NCBI GenBank assembly: GCA_965116055.1
Contig: OZ220466.1
Location: forward strand, 806,001 to 870,000
From: Bin55 sp965116055
GTDB lineage: Bacteria; Pseudomonadota; Gammaproteobacteria; Pseudomonadales; Azotimanducaceae
Direction: 5' to 3'
DNA: 64,000 nt
Below, in pieces: positions 17,544 to 26,103 of this stretch. Below the pieces are notes generated by a model, which was not told the origin of the DNA, did no database searches, and was given only the letters and a program-made list of their open reading frames with translations. A program made the position numbers and the translations under genes. The stretch's first letter is position 1. The number at the start of each line of letters is the position of its first letter.

Positions 17544-18074
17544 CTAACTGTGGAAGGTATGGTTGTGTCCAAAACGCTGCGTTACGCAGTGACTGGATTC
17601 TTCTCTATCCTCTGGTATGTGTACTTTCCGGTCTTCATCCCAGTAACCCCAATGTGGCTCGCTCTTCGATTTCGGTGGTACGAGAACCAACGTCCAGACG
17701 CCGTCAACGGGCACGCGTGAAATTGCGTGATAGCGTCCTGCATTGCGGAAAAAGCTGAAAAATCTAATGCGAACACATCTACGGGTCTCTTCAATGTGGG
17801 GACGTAATTCCTGTTGTTCGTAGTATCCACGCAATACAACTGAGACAAACCATCGCCAGGGATGGTTATGCAGCCAGCGATAGGGGTCTTCACGTTGGAT
17901 GAAGTGTAAGTAGAGTTCGTATCCTCGCCCTGAACCGTCGCCGATTAAGTAGTATCGAGTTAGATAGGGTTTGCCATCAAGCGAGATGCATTTCCCGCTA
18001 AACAGTTGCAGAATGCGGCCAATCCACCGCGGGTGTTGGGATCCTCTTCCCGAGCCTAACGTGGTGCCGGCCAC
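17544..18074 (-). CDS. Cupin-like hypothetical protein
   Basis: This 176-residue protein starts at GTG 18074. The central YLTRYYLIG, LYLHFIQREDP and LHNHPWRWFVSVVLRGYYEQ segments recall a family of small beta-barrel (cupin-like) proteins of unknown function, in which the LHNHPW histidines would be metal ligands. Strands and a late LVPPKSKSEPHWGY segment fit a double-stranded beta helix. Function unknown. It converges with clpB. Confidence 0.6.
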   Translation of the reverse strand: MAGTTLGSGRGSQHPRWIGRILQLFSGKCISLDGKPYLTRYYLIGDGSGRGYELYLHFIQREDPYRWLHNHPWRWFVSVVLRGYYEQQELRPHIEETRRCVRIRFFSFFRNAGRYHAISRVPVDGVWTLVLVPPKSKSEPHWGYWDEDRKVHIPEDREESSHCVTQRFGHNHTFHS

Positions 18075-18168
18075 TAAAGTAAACTATTTTTCATTGAATG
18101 TATGCAGAAATTTATTCAAACCAAACGACAAATTGTGTCATTAATTGGTCAATTTCATATGTGCTGAT

Positions 18169-18819
18169 TCAGTTTGCTGCCCAGATTGCGCCGCGTCGCA
18201 TAATCTCTTTGGCTTCGGGTACGTCGAAATCCTTTGCAACATGCCCTAACGAGCTGTAAAAAACGCGACCTACGCCGTAGTGTTTTTTCCAGCACACCGG
18301 CATCTCGACTCCCGCAATCCAGTCGACGTTCCAGTGGTCACCGCTGAATGTCGTCGTGGCCAAGATATCGTTTGACGGGTCAATATGCATGAAGTATTGC
18401 TCCGAATGCATCTGGAAATCGTCTAGGCCGGCTACGATCGGATCGCTGCTCTTGATATTCACTTCATAATCGATCACACCGCCGGGATGGCAAATGAATT
18501 GTCCGCCAACCATGAATTGATACTCAACATTGTTGCGAAAGGAGTCGCCCATGCCGCCGTGCCAGCCCGCGCAACCAACCCCTGAGCGCACAGCCTGCAA
18601 CAGTCCACGCTCCTGTGCCGGTTTGATCTGTGACATAGTCCAAACCGGCATGATCAGGTTTTGTTCGTTTAAGAACGCCTGATCTTCGAGTTGATCCAAC
18701 GTATCGGACACCTCCACGTCAAATCCTTCACTGTCCAATACAGCTGCGAATATGTCTGCGGTTTGCTGTGGCTCATGACCTAACCAACCGCCCCAGGTGA
18801 TGAACGCTTTTTTTGCCAT
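18169..18819 (-). CDS. ThuA-like domain protein
   Basis: This 216-residue protein has a class I glutamine-amidotransferase-like fold of the ThuA (trehalose utilisation) family. Typical segments are WGGWLGHEPQQTADIFAAVL at the start, GVGCAGWHGGMGDSFR and YFMHIDPSNDILATTTFSG in the middle, and VFYSSLGHVAKDFDVPEA near the end. The biochemical role of ThuA is uncertain; genes often sit with Gfo/Idh/MocA dehydrogenases in carbohydrate loci, exactly as here, with 20 bases to the upstream dehydrogenase gene. Confidence 0.82.
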   Translation of the reverse strand: MAKKAFITWGGWLGHEPQQTADIFAAVLDSEGFDVEVSDTLDQLEDQAFLNEQNLIMPVWTMSQIKPAQERGLLQAVRSGVGCAGWHGGMGDSFRNNVEYQFMVGGQFICHPGGVIDYEVNIKSSDPIVAGLDDFQMHSEQYFMHIDPSNDILATTTFSGDHWNVDWIAGVEMPVCWKKHYGVGRVFYSSLGHVAKDFDVPEAKEIMRRGAIWAAN

Positions 18820-18839
18820 CGGTCTATTCCAATTTACGT

Positions 18840-19943
18840 TTAGTCTAGTGTCGAGTCGACTAATCCCGCCGGTAATGGTGCAGGCCGCTGAGGTTCAGAG
18901 GTTAACTCAATATGCCGACCCGTAGCACTTGATTTGCCGAACGCCTCCATGACTTCCAGCACATGAAATGCTAAGTCGCCGCTCGCTCGATGGGGTCGAC
19001 CGGTTCGAATACCCACACACATATCAGCCAGGCCGATACTACGACTATTTTCGCGATTTGCATGGGTCAATGCTTGATCCTCCCACGACCGGCCAGGCCC
19101 GTTTACCTGAACTTTACCACCGAAACCATTAGGGTCGGGGCAAGATAACGATTTTTCGGCCCCGTGAATTTCGATGAATCGATTGCTATGATGCCAGACA
19201 TCGAAACTCATGACCACAGTCACAATGGCGCCATTGCGAAATTCCAACGTCCCACTGGTGTGCGTATCGACTTCAACGTCAATGATATCGCCGAATTTCG
19301 GTTTAGATGTGATCGTGCGCTTCGAAAAGCCTCGGCCGGTGATCGCGGCAACGCGCTTAATCGGTCCAAGTGCATTGACTAAAGTAGTTATGTAGTACGG
19401 TCCCATGTCAAATAAAGGCCCGCCACCGAGTTTGTAATAAAACTCGGGCGCGGGATGCCATGACTCGTGACCATGTCCCATCATGAACGCTGTGCCTGAG
19501 AGTGGTTTGCCGATGGTTCCGCGATCAATCAAGTGACGTACGGTTTGGTGACCGCCGCCGAGAAAGGTGTCAGGTGCGCTCCCGACGCGCAAGTTCAATT
19601 CTCTTGCGCGTTGCAATACACGTGCACCTTCGTCAACGTCTAAACCGAACGGTTTTTCGCAGAAAGCGTGTTTGTTATGCGCCAGGGCTGCGAGGTTGAT
19701 TTCCCCGTGAGCGGCCGGGATTGTCAAATTCAGTACAACCTCAATGTCGTCGCGGGCTAGTAACCTATCTGTGGACATGGCCGGGATGCCAAACTTGGCC
19801 TCGGTACGTTTGGCAGCTTCAGGCACGAGATCGGCGCATGCTACGAAGTCGAGAATCGGAAACCGCTCGCTGATACTGAGATACGCGTTACTGATAACGC
19901 CACAACCGATCAATCCAATGCGTACAGGTTCCAATTCAGACAT
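18840..19943 (-). CDS. Gfo/Idh/MocA family oxidoreductase
   Basis: This predicted NAD(P)-dependent sugar or cyclitol dehydrogenase has 367 residues. The N-terminal Rossmann loop is IGLIGCGVISNAYL, the catalytic lysine motif is intact in CEKPFGLD near residue 97, and the C-terminal domain contains FDMGPYYITTLVNALG. In contrast to the homologue at 6149, all canonical motifs are present. It forms a likely two-gene operon with the ThuA-like gene, suggesting oxidation of a sugar derivative; the substrate is unknown. Confidence 0.87.
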   Translation of the reverse strand: MSELEPVRIGLIGCGVISNAYLSISERFPILDFVACADLVPEAAKRTEAKFGIPAMSTDRLLARDDIEVVLNLTIPAAHGEINLAALAHNKHAFCEKPFGLDVDEGARVLQRARELNLRVGSAPDTFLGGGHQTVRHLIDRGTIGKPLSGTAFMMGHGHESWHPAPEFYYKLGGGPLFDMGPYYITTLVNALGPIKRVAAITGRGFSKRTITSKPKFGDIIDVEVDTHTSGTLEFRNGAIVTVVMSFDVWHHSNRFIEIHGAEKSLSCPDPNGFGGKVQVNGPGRSWEDQALTHANRENSRSIGLADMCVGIRTGRPHRASGDLAFHVLEVMEAFGKSSATGRHIELTSEPQRPAPLPAGLVDSTLD

Positions 19944-19969
19944 GTCGGGTTAACTTGGCTGGTAACGTT

Positions 19970-20260
19970 TCACTCATCGCCGTGATGGTGGTGTTCAAGC
20001 AGCTCTACTCGGTCATAAATTGCGGTGACGTTTTCAAACCGAATAACGAGCGAATGACTGAGATTCTGCGAATAATCGTGTAGATGATATTTAAAACGGG
20101 TTTGTAATTTGCCGTTCAAATACGCGTCATAGTCACGGGTGAGTTCACGTACATCGCTTGTTATTTCGGTACTCCAGGTTGCGCGAAATGGACCAAGTAC
20201 CGCACCGCCTTGCAGGGCGATGGTGATTTCATGGTTCGTCAGCATTTTCGGATTGCTCAT
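19970..20260 (-). CDS. Small hypothetical protein with His-rich C-terminus
   Basis: This 96-residue protein matches no family I know. The start ATG 20258-20260 has a GGGGGA run about eight bases upstream. The sequence is mostly beta-prone and ends LLEHHHHGDE, a His-rich tail that might bind metal. It lies 26 bases upstream of the Gfo/Idh/MocA and ThuA-like genes on the same strand and could be the first gene of that operon. It is divergent from the VOC gene. Confidence 0.55.
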   Translation of the reverse strand: MSNPKMLTNHEITIALQGGAVLGPFRATWSTEITSDVRELTRDYDAYLNGKLQTRFKYHLHDYSQNLSHSLVIRFENVTAIYDRVELLEHHHHGDE

Positions 20261-20335
20261 GATGGGTTCCCCCGCTCCAATCCATGCAAAAAAGTCAATG
20301 CTATGATTTTGCGAATTTCAATAGGACATCTTTTT

Positions 20336-20722
20336 ATGGCTATCACTAAGTACGACCACCTTGTGATTCGCGTAAACGATCTAGAGACGGGCATCGCGAC
20401 GTATCGCGATACCTTAGGACTTGAACTTGATCGCACCGACGAGAGCACAGCGTTGGGTATTAAGCAGGCTTTTTTCAATTTACCTGGAGGCGGCTTTATT
20501 GAGGTCGTTGCGCCGATAGATTCGGATTCAGCGGTTGGGAAAGCATTGGAAAGTCGCGGCGAAGGCATGCACACCATTGCGTTTGAGGTTGATGATCTAG
20601 TCGCGACATGCGAAGCGATGAAAGCTGGCGGTGCCCGATTGATCGGCGAAGGCAGTCCTCAGGTCTTCGTGCATCCGAAATCAACGCACGGCATTTTGCT
20701 CCAACTTGGTGAGAAAAAATAA
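20336..20722 (+). CDS. VOC family (glyoxalase-like) protein
   Basis: This 128-residue vicinal-oxygen-chelate protein begins MAITKYDHLVIRVNDLETGI. It has two beta-alpha-beta-beta-beta modules: the first with His8 (DHLVIRV) and the FFNLPGGGFIEVVAP strand, the second with MHTIAFEVDD and HPKSTHGILLQL. The His and Glu ligand positions (DHL, FIEVV, MHTIAFEV) fit a metal-binding lyase, epimerase or dioxygenase such as methylmalonyl-CoA epimerase-like enzymes; the exact reaction is not determinable. The frame is open further upstream, but AGGA about nine bases before ATG 20336 and the domain boundary support this start. Confidence 0.8.
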   Translation: MAITKYDHLVIRVNDLETGIATYRDTLGLELDRTDESTALGIKQAFFNLPGGGFIEVVAPIDSDSAVGKALESRGEGMHTIAFEVDDLVATCEAMKAGGARLIGEGSPQVFVHPKSTHGILLQLGEKK

Positions 20723-20783
20723 CGTTGCGAACGTAGGGTACCTAGATGGCGTTGTCGTACGATCATTCTCAATGCGCCGGAAA

Positions 20784-21155
20784 TTACTTCGGATGTATGG
20801 CAATCTTCGATTTGAACCATCGGTGTGCTTTTGGCTGATATAGCAATATCACAGCTATGAGAGCGCTGCATTTGCTTATGAGATCACCTACATTGACTTT
20901 AGCGAGACCTTCTGCTACGGTAGGTTGATTGACCAATCCCCAAGCGAAAACAATAAGTAAGCAGGCGATACCGATACGGATCCAACCTTCGCCAAGGAGC
21001 AAACCACATGCAGCGCTGAACCACAGCAAGATAAAGAAGACTTGTGCGCCATTGCTTAACACGTCGTTAGGGAAAACCAACCACCAGACAGACAGCAGTA
21101 ATGAGTTGAAAAACAGCAATGCTGCACCAGCCAGTAGCGGGCGTGGCAATTTCAT
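20784..21155 (-). CDS. Small membrane protein
   Basis: This unrecognised protein is about 123 residues when started at the ATG at 21155 (MKLPRPLLAGAALLF). The open frame continues to 21275, but the extra 40 residues look unlike protein. About four hydrophobic segments (ALLFFNSLLLSVWWLVF, QVFFILLWFSAACGLLL, IGIACLLIVFAWGLV, ALIAVILLY) predict four membrane helices. The topology resembles small four-helix integral membrane proteins of unknown function. It is divergent from the nuo operon. Confidence 0.6.
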   Translation of the reverse strand: MKLPRPLLAGAALLFFNSLLLSVWWLVFPNDVLSNGAQVFFILLWFSAACGLLLGEGWIRIGIACLLIVFAWGLVNQPTVAEGLAKVNVGDLISKCSALIAVILLYQPKAHRWFKSKIAIHPK

Positions 21156-21354
21156 CAGCGATTGGACGAATGACACGTGTATGGGTCTTCGGGTGCGTAG
21201 CACCGTAAAACAGGTGGGAAATGTTATGTCGTCGATATTGGTGCAATTAAAGTAGGTCTTGAAAGCGCCAACCAACGATCATCTCGCTCATTACTTCAAA
21301 GACATGCCAGAAATTCACCTATATTTAGCATTCCAAGACTAACAATTTTGCTCG

Positions 21355-21390
21355 TATAATTGCCGCCTGACTCGTTCGAGTCAGGCTTTC
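21355..21390 (+). promoter_or_regulatory. nuo operon -10 element followed by a leader hairpin
   Basis: A consensus TATAAT occurs at 21355-21360, about 70 bases before nuoA; the matching -35 is weak. It is followed by a ten-base-pair perfect inverted repeat, GCCTGACTCG (21365-21374) and CGAGTCAGGC (21377-21386), then TTTC. If transcription starts six to eight bases after TATAAT, the hairpin is at the very 5' end of the nuo mRNA and could stabilise it. It could also be a weak terminator. Both readings are inference. Confidence 0.5.
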
Positions 21391-21426
21391 TGCGGGGGAT
21401 TGTGGCGCTTAGTTGGGCGGAGAGGT

Positions 21427-21846
21427 ATGGGTACGGTTATGGCTTCTGAGATGTGGCCGTTTCTAATTTTCTGCGTTGTCGTATTCGGTCTACTCGGCGT
21501 GATGCTCGTGGCATCATGGTACATAGGTTCGAAGGCCCGACACGGCGGTGCGCAAGATATTCCTTACGAGTCGGGTATCGTCCCGGTTGGTGAAGCGGAA
21601 AACATCCGACTGTCAATTGAGTTTTATCTCGTCGCGATTTTTTTCGTGATTTTTGATCTCGAAACGATCTTCATCGTAGCGTGGGCCATTGCGTTCGAAG
21701 AGGCTGCATGGCTCGGTTTCGGTGCAGCTTCGGTATTTATTGGGATGTTGTTAGTCGCACTGCTTTACGAATATCGCACGGGTGCGCTGGAGTGGGGTGT
21801 GAAACATCGTGCTTCCACGCCGAATCGCTATGCAAAGATAACTTAG
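21427..21846 (+). CDS. nuoA: NADH-quinone oxidoreductase subunit A
   Basis: This is the small membrane subunit of complex I at the junction of membrane and peripheral arms. It has three transmembrane helices, with the conserved PYESGIVPVGEA loop after the first and FVIFDLETIF in the second. The start is uncertain: ATG 21427 (MGTVMASEMW) or ATG 21439 (MASEMW); a GGAGAGG run ends one base before the first and thirteen before the second, so 21439 is plausible. It is the first gene of the nuo operon, with nuoB eight bases downstream. Confidence 0.93.
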   Translation: MGTVMASEMWPFLIFCVVVFGLLGVMLVASWYIGSKARHGGAQDIPYESGIVPVGEAENIRLSIEFYLVAIFFVIFDLETIFIVAWAIAFEEAAWLGFGAASVFIGMLLVALLYEYRTGALEWGVKHRASTPNRYAKIT

Positions 21847-21853
21847 CCCCAGC

Positions 21854-22540
21854 ATGGAATATAGACTGGTCAAGGCAGTTCCAGACGAATCGATGGTTGT
21901 AGCCGACGACGCGTACAACGAAGAATCGGGGAAGAGTTTCCTAACGGCAAAACTTGAAGATCTGGTGGCTTGGGGTCGCGCGAATTCTGTCTGGCCGTTC
22001 AACTTCGGTTTGTCTTGTTGCTATGTTGAAATGGCGACGAGTTTCACATCTCGCCACGACATTGCGCGATTTGGTGCAGAAGTTATAAGAGCGACGCCGC
22101 GCCAAGCGGATTTGATCGTTGTGTCTGGAACGGTATTTCGCAAGATGGCACCGGTACTTCAACACTTATATGAGCAACTGCTTGAGCCGCGCTGGGTTAT
22201 CTCAATGGGTTCGTGCGCGAATTCTGGTGGTATGTTCGACATATATAGTGTCGTGCAGGGTGCCGACAAGTTTCTACCTGTCGATGTTTACGTACCTGGT
22301 TGTCCGCCGCGGCCCGAAGCTTTCATGCAAGGACTGACCTTACTTCAAGAATCGATTAAGCACACACGCCGCCCGCTCTCGTGGGTGATCGGCGAGGATG
22401 GCAACGTCTCAAAATACGCACCCTCGCAACGTGATATACACGCGCCGGCCAGAATGAAAATTACCGACATGGCAGAACCGACCACGGTCGGCGATGCACC
22501 GTTATCGGATGCGCTTCTCGGTAAGAAGCGAGCAAAATAA
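21854..22540 (+). CDS. nuoB: NADH-quinone oxidoreductase subunit B
   Basis: This peripheral-arm subunit carries the terminal 4Fe-4S cluster N2 that passes electrons to quinone. The ligand motifs are all present: the tandem cysteines in GLSCCYVEM, one in GSCANSGG and one in VPGCPPRP. The 228-residue length is somewhat longer than the minimal NuoB because of a C-terminal extension after residue 185. The next gene, nuoCD, may start inside its 3' end. Confidence 0.96.
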   Translation: MEYRLVKAVPDESMVVADDAYNEESGKSFLTAKLEDLVAWGRANSVWPFNFGLSCCYVEMATSFTSRHDIARFGAEVIRATPRQADLIVVSGTVFRKMAPVLQHLYEQLLEPRWVISMGSCANSGGMFDIYSVVQGADKFLPVDVYVPGCPPRPEAFMQGLTLLQESIKHTRRPLSWVIGEDGNVSKYAPSQRDIHAPARMKITDMAEPTTVGDAPLSDALLGKKRAK

Positions 22541-24311
22541 GTTCGTGGCCTTGCCTCAAGAAGTAACCTCCGAAGCGACAGGAATCGTTAGCGACCTTAA
22601 AACTCGCTTTGGCGAATCAACGTACTTGCAAACGACCGTTGATGACTGTCCTACGGTTTGGGTGGATCGCGAGAACATCCGCGATGTACTGCGTTTTCTC
22701 AAGCATGACGCTGATTCGCCGTATGAGTTGCTCTACGATCTTTCCGCGATTGATGAGCGCTTGCGCAAGCACCGAGACGATCAACCCGATTCGGACTTTA
22801 CGGTGTTCTATCGCTTGATTTCTTTAGTTGGTGATCAAGATTTAAGAATCAAAGTCCCCCTTCAAGACGATGACCTTCGTATTGATAGCGTCGAATCAAT
22901 TTATCCCGTTGCCAATTGGTATGAGCGTGAGGCGTATGACATGTTCGGCGTTCAGTTCGACGAGCATCCGAATCTTCGCCGCATTCTGACGCCGCCGTTG
23001 TGGGAAGGGCACCCGTTACGTAAAGAGCATCCAGCTCGAGCGACGGAAATGGAGCCTTTCAAGATCACGCCAGAGTTTCAGGCAACGCAGCAAGAGGCGT
23101 TGAAATTTGTGCCCGAAGAGTGGGGTATGACGCGCGACGCGAAGCACACAGATTTCATGTTTTTAAATCTAGGTCCGAATCACCCTAGCGTCCACGGTGT
23201 TTTCCGGATAGCGCTGCAACTCGACGGCGAAGTCATCGTGCAGGCCGTGCCGGATATTGGATATCACCATCGCGGCCAAGAAAAGATGGCTGAGCGCCAG
23301 TCTTGGCACACCTACATTCCTTATACCGATCGGATTGATTACTTAGGCGGGGTGATGAACAACCTGCCCTACGTGATGAATGTTGAGAGGATGGCGGGAA
23401 TTAAGGTTCCAGACCGCGCTCAAGTGATTCGCGTCATGCTAAGCGAGTGCTTTCGAATTGCCAGCCACCTTTTGTTTTACGGCACCTTCGCTCAGGATGT
23501 TGGGCAAATGTCGCCGGTGTTCTACATGTTTGCGGACCGCGAGCGACTTTTTTCCATCATTGAAGCGATCACGGGCGGTCGTATGCACCCGAGTTGGTTT
23601 CGTATCGGCGGCGTGACGCAAGATCTCCCGGATGGTTGGTACGAAATGGTGACGGATTTCTGCGACTACATGCCGAAGCGGCTTGATCACTATCAGAAAA
23701 TGTCGCTACAGAACAAGATTTTGCAGCGTCGATCGAAAGGCATTGGCGCATACAACACGGCTGAAGGATTGGACTGGGGAATTACCGGGCCGTCCTTACG
23801 CGCCACGGGATCCGATTGGGATTTACGCAAGAATCGTCCGTATAGCAGTTACGATCAGTTTGAGTTTGACATCCCGACGGCTGACAATGGTGATTGTTAC
23901 GATCGCTGCGTGGTTCGCGTTGAGGAGATCAGGCAAAGTCTGCGGATCATTCGTCAATGCGCGGAAAACATGCCGGCCGGTCCGTACAAGGCGGATCATC
24001 GCTCAACGACGCCCCCGCCGAAAGAGCGTACGATGCAGCACATTGAGACACTTATCCACCATTTTTTAAACGTGAGTTGGGGGCCAGTCGTGCCTCCTGG
24101 CGAATCAGAAACGTTTGTTGAGGCGACCAAAGGCTGGATGGGGTTTTATTCGATTTCCGATGGCGGGGGTATGGCGTATCGCTCTCGGGTACGGACACCG
24201 TCGTTTCCAGCGTTGCAGCAAATTCCGTTCATTAGCAACGGTTTCATGGTGCCGGATTTGATTGCGATTATCGCAAGCATCGATTTCGTCATGGCGGATG
24301 TGGATCGATGA
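22494..24311 (+). CDS. nuoCD: NADH-quinone oxidoreductase fused subunits C/D
   Basis: NuoC (about residues 30-190) is fused to NuoD (about 210-605), as in many gammaproteobacteria and E. coli. The NuoC part ends with ANWYEREAYDMFGVQFDEHP and RRILTPPLWEGHPLRKEHP. The NuoD part has LNLGPNHPSVHGVFR, PDIGYHHRGQEKMAE and TGPSLRATG, which line the quinone site near cluster N2. The start is ambiguous: ATG 22494 overlaps nuoB by 47 bases, while GTG 22545 lies just after the nuoB stop. It ends in an ATGA overlap with nuoE. Confidence 0.95.
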   Translation: MHRYRMRFSVRSEQNKFVALPQEVTSEATGIVSDLKTRFGESTYLQTTVDDCPTVWVDRENIRDVLRFLKHDADSPYELLYDLSAIDERLRKHRDDQPDSDFTVFYRLISLVGDQDLRIKVPLQDDDLRIDSVESIYPVANWYEREAYDMFGVQFDEHPNLRRILTPPLWEGHPLRKEHPARATEMEPFKITPEFQATQQEALKFVPEEWGMTRDAKHTDFMFLNLGPNHPSVHGVFRIALQLDGEVIVQAVPDIGYHHRGQEKMAERQSWHTYIPYTDRIDYLGGVMNNLPYVMNVERMAGIKVPDRAQVIRVMLSECFRIASHLLFYGTFAQDVGQMSPVFYMFADRERLFSIIEAITGGRMHPSWFRIGGVTQDLPDGWYEMVTDFCDYMPKRLDHYQKMSLQNKILQRRSKGIGAYNTAEGLDWGITGPSLRATGSDWDLRKNRPYSSYDQFEFDIPTADNGDCYDRCVVRVEEIRQSLRIIRQCAENMPAGPYKADHRSTTPPPKERTMQHIETLIHHFLNVSWGPVVPPGESETFVEATKGWMGFYSISDGGGMAYRSRVRTPSFPALQQIPFISNGFMVPDLIAIIASIDFVMADVDR

Positions 24312-24796
24312 GCGAGGATAAGCTGATTCCTGTGCTCGCGCCGGAAGAAATAGAAGAAATAGAAGCAGAAATTCTCCATTTGCCGGACCGCCCATCCGCA
24401 GCGATTGACGCATTGATGATCGTACAAAAGCATCGTGGCTGGATCTCGGACGGGAGTTTAACCGCTATTGCCAAGCTACTCGACATGTCGCCGGCGGAAC
24501 TTGATGGAGTTGCCACGTTCTACAACTTGATTTATCGCCAACCGGTTGGTCGCCACGTGATATCGATGTGTGATAGTGTGTCGTGTTACGTGATGGGAGC
24601 CGACGAATTAGCTGGGGATCTGCAACGCAAACTAAAGATCCGCTTCGGTGAAACGACTTCGGACGGGCGATTCACTCTGTTGCCGATTGTGTGCCTTGGT
24701 GCTTGCGACAAAGCGCCTACCATGCAGATCGACGAAGATTTGATTGAAAACGTGTCCACCGTGAATCTCGACGCCATTTTCGAGAATTACGCCTGA
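24308..24796 (+). CDS. nuoE: NADH-quinone oxidoreductase subunit E
   Basis: This thioredoxin-like subunit of the NADH-oxidising module holds the 2Fe-2S cluster N1a. The ligand cysteines are present as CDSVSC (CX4C) and CLGACD (CX3C). Its N-terminal helical part includes KHRGWISDGSLTAIAKLLDM and the GVATFYNLIY segment. It has 162 aa, normal length. Its start codon overlaps the nuoCD stop and its TGA overlaps the nuoF start, so translation is coupled. Confidence 0.95.
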   Translation: MSEDKLIPVLAPEEIEEIEAEILHLPDRPSAAIDALMIVQKHRGWISDGSLTAIAKLLDMSPAELDGVATFYNLIYRQPVGRHVISMCDSVSCYVMGADELAGDLQRKLKIRFGETTSDGRFTLLPIVCLGACDKAPTMQIDEDLIENVSTVNLDAIFENYA

Positions 24797-26103
24797 TGTC
24801 GCTCACAGAAACCAAACCACTTACTGGCCGCGTTGAAGAGATCGGTAGCCCTGTTTTTCTCAAGGACTATGAGTCTGGCGGGGGTTACATGGCTGCACGG
24901 AAAGCACTCACGCAAATGACTCCCGCAGGGGTCATTGACGAGGTGAAGGATTCGAACTTACGAGGTCGAGGTGGGGCTGGTTTTCCTACAGGCACTAAGT
25001 GGGGTTTCGTACCGCCAGGACCATCTCCGGACGGCGGTCTGAAATATTTGGTGTGCAATGGCGATGAAATGGAGCCCGGTACGTTTAAGGATCGCTGGCT
25101 CATTTCAAATAACCCCCATCTTCTCATTGAGGGCATGATCATTGGCGCTTACGCCATTGGCGCTTCAAAAGCGTATGTTTTTTTGCGCGGTGAGTACTTT
25201 GAGCCCAAAAGCAAGCTTGCTCGCGCGATCGAAGAAGCACAAACGGCCGGTTATCTTGGATCTAGGTTGTTCGGTACGGATTTTGACCTTGATCTACGTA
25301 TTCACTCCTCAGGTGGTCGATATATCTGCGGCGAAGAAACCGCCCTTCTCAATGCGTTGGAAGGTAAACGTGCGCAACCGCGCAATAAGCCGCCGTTTCC
25401 GCCAGCAAGTGGCGCGTGGGGTCGGCCAACCATCGTCAACAACGTCGAGACGTTTTGTAACGTCCCGTCGATTGTTCAACATGGCGCGGATTGGTTTCGT
25501 GACTTGGGACTGACCGAGGATGCCGGAACCAAGATATACGGCGTATCAGGTCGCGTCAATAAGCCGGGTCTTTGGGAATTGCCAATTGGTACGACCATCC
25601 GCGAGATTATTGATGTCCATGCTGGCGGTATGAAAGCAGGCTATAGCTTGCGTGGGCTATTACCTGGGGGCGCGTCAACCGACTTTCTGGTCGCCGAGCA
25701 CTTCGACCTCGAAATGGACTATGGGACGATTCAAAATGCAGGGAGTCGCATGGGCACAGGCACCATGATTTTGATGGATGATTCCATTTGTCCGGTGGAT
25801 ATGTCGCGTAATCTTCAACATTTTTTCGCACAGGAATCGTGCGGTTTTTGTACACCCTGCCGCGAGGGACTGCCCTGGCTTGAGAGTTTGTTACTCGATA
25901 TTGAAGAAGGGCGAGGTAAGCCTGAGGATTTAGCCATTCTTGATCAAAATGCGGCATACATCGGCGCACCTGGTAACACCTTCTGTCTGCACGCCACGGG
26001 CGCAATCGAACCGTTGCAATCCGCGCTGAAGTATTTCCGCGACGATTTCGAGCGTCACATTACCGAAGGTAAGTGCCCGTACCGGGAAAACAGAGCTGCG
26101 TAA
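24796..26103 (+). CDS. nuoF: NADH-quinone oxidoreductase subunit F
   Basis: This subunit binds NADH and FMN and holds 4Fe-4S cluster N3. The glycine-rich GRGGAGFPTGTKWGF loop and CNGDEMEPGTFKDR segment bind FMN and NADH, and ICGEETALL is conserved. The N3 ligands are visible in ESCGFCTPCREG (CxxCxxC) and the later CLHATGA. Length 435 aa is normal. It overlaps nuoE and nuoG by one or two bases at each end. Confidence 0.96.
   Translation: MSLTETKPLTGRVEEIGSPVFLKDYESGGGYMAARKALTQMTPAGVIDEVKDSNLRGRGGAGFPTGTKWGFVPPGPSPDGGLKYLVCNGDEMEPGTFKDRWLISNNPHLLIEGMIIGAYAIGASKAYVFLRGEYFEPKSKLARAIEEAQTAGYLGSRLFGTDFDLDLRIHSSGGRYICGEETALLNALEGKRAQPRNKPPFPPASGAWGRPTIVNNVETFCNVPSIVQHGADWFRDLGLTEDAGTKIYGVSGRVNKPGLWELPIGTTIREIIDVHAGGMKAGYSLRGLLPGGASTDFLVAEHFDLEMDYGTIQNAGSRMGTGTMILMDDSICPVDMSRNLQHFFAQESCGFCTPCREGLPWLESLLLDIEEGRGKPEDLAILDQNAAYIGAPGNTFCLHATGAIEPLQSALKYFRDDFERHITEGKCPYRENRAA

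Noticed and set aside
21361..21430. Possible tRNA-Leu gene before nuoA, as in many gammaproteobacteria
   Set aside because: Only a short hairpin is present; there are no matching acceptor, D and T arms.
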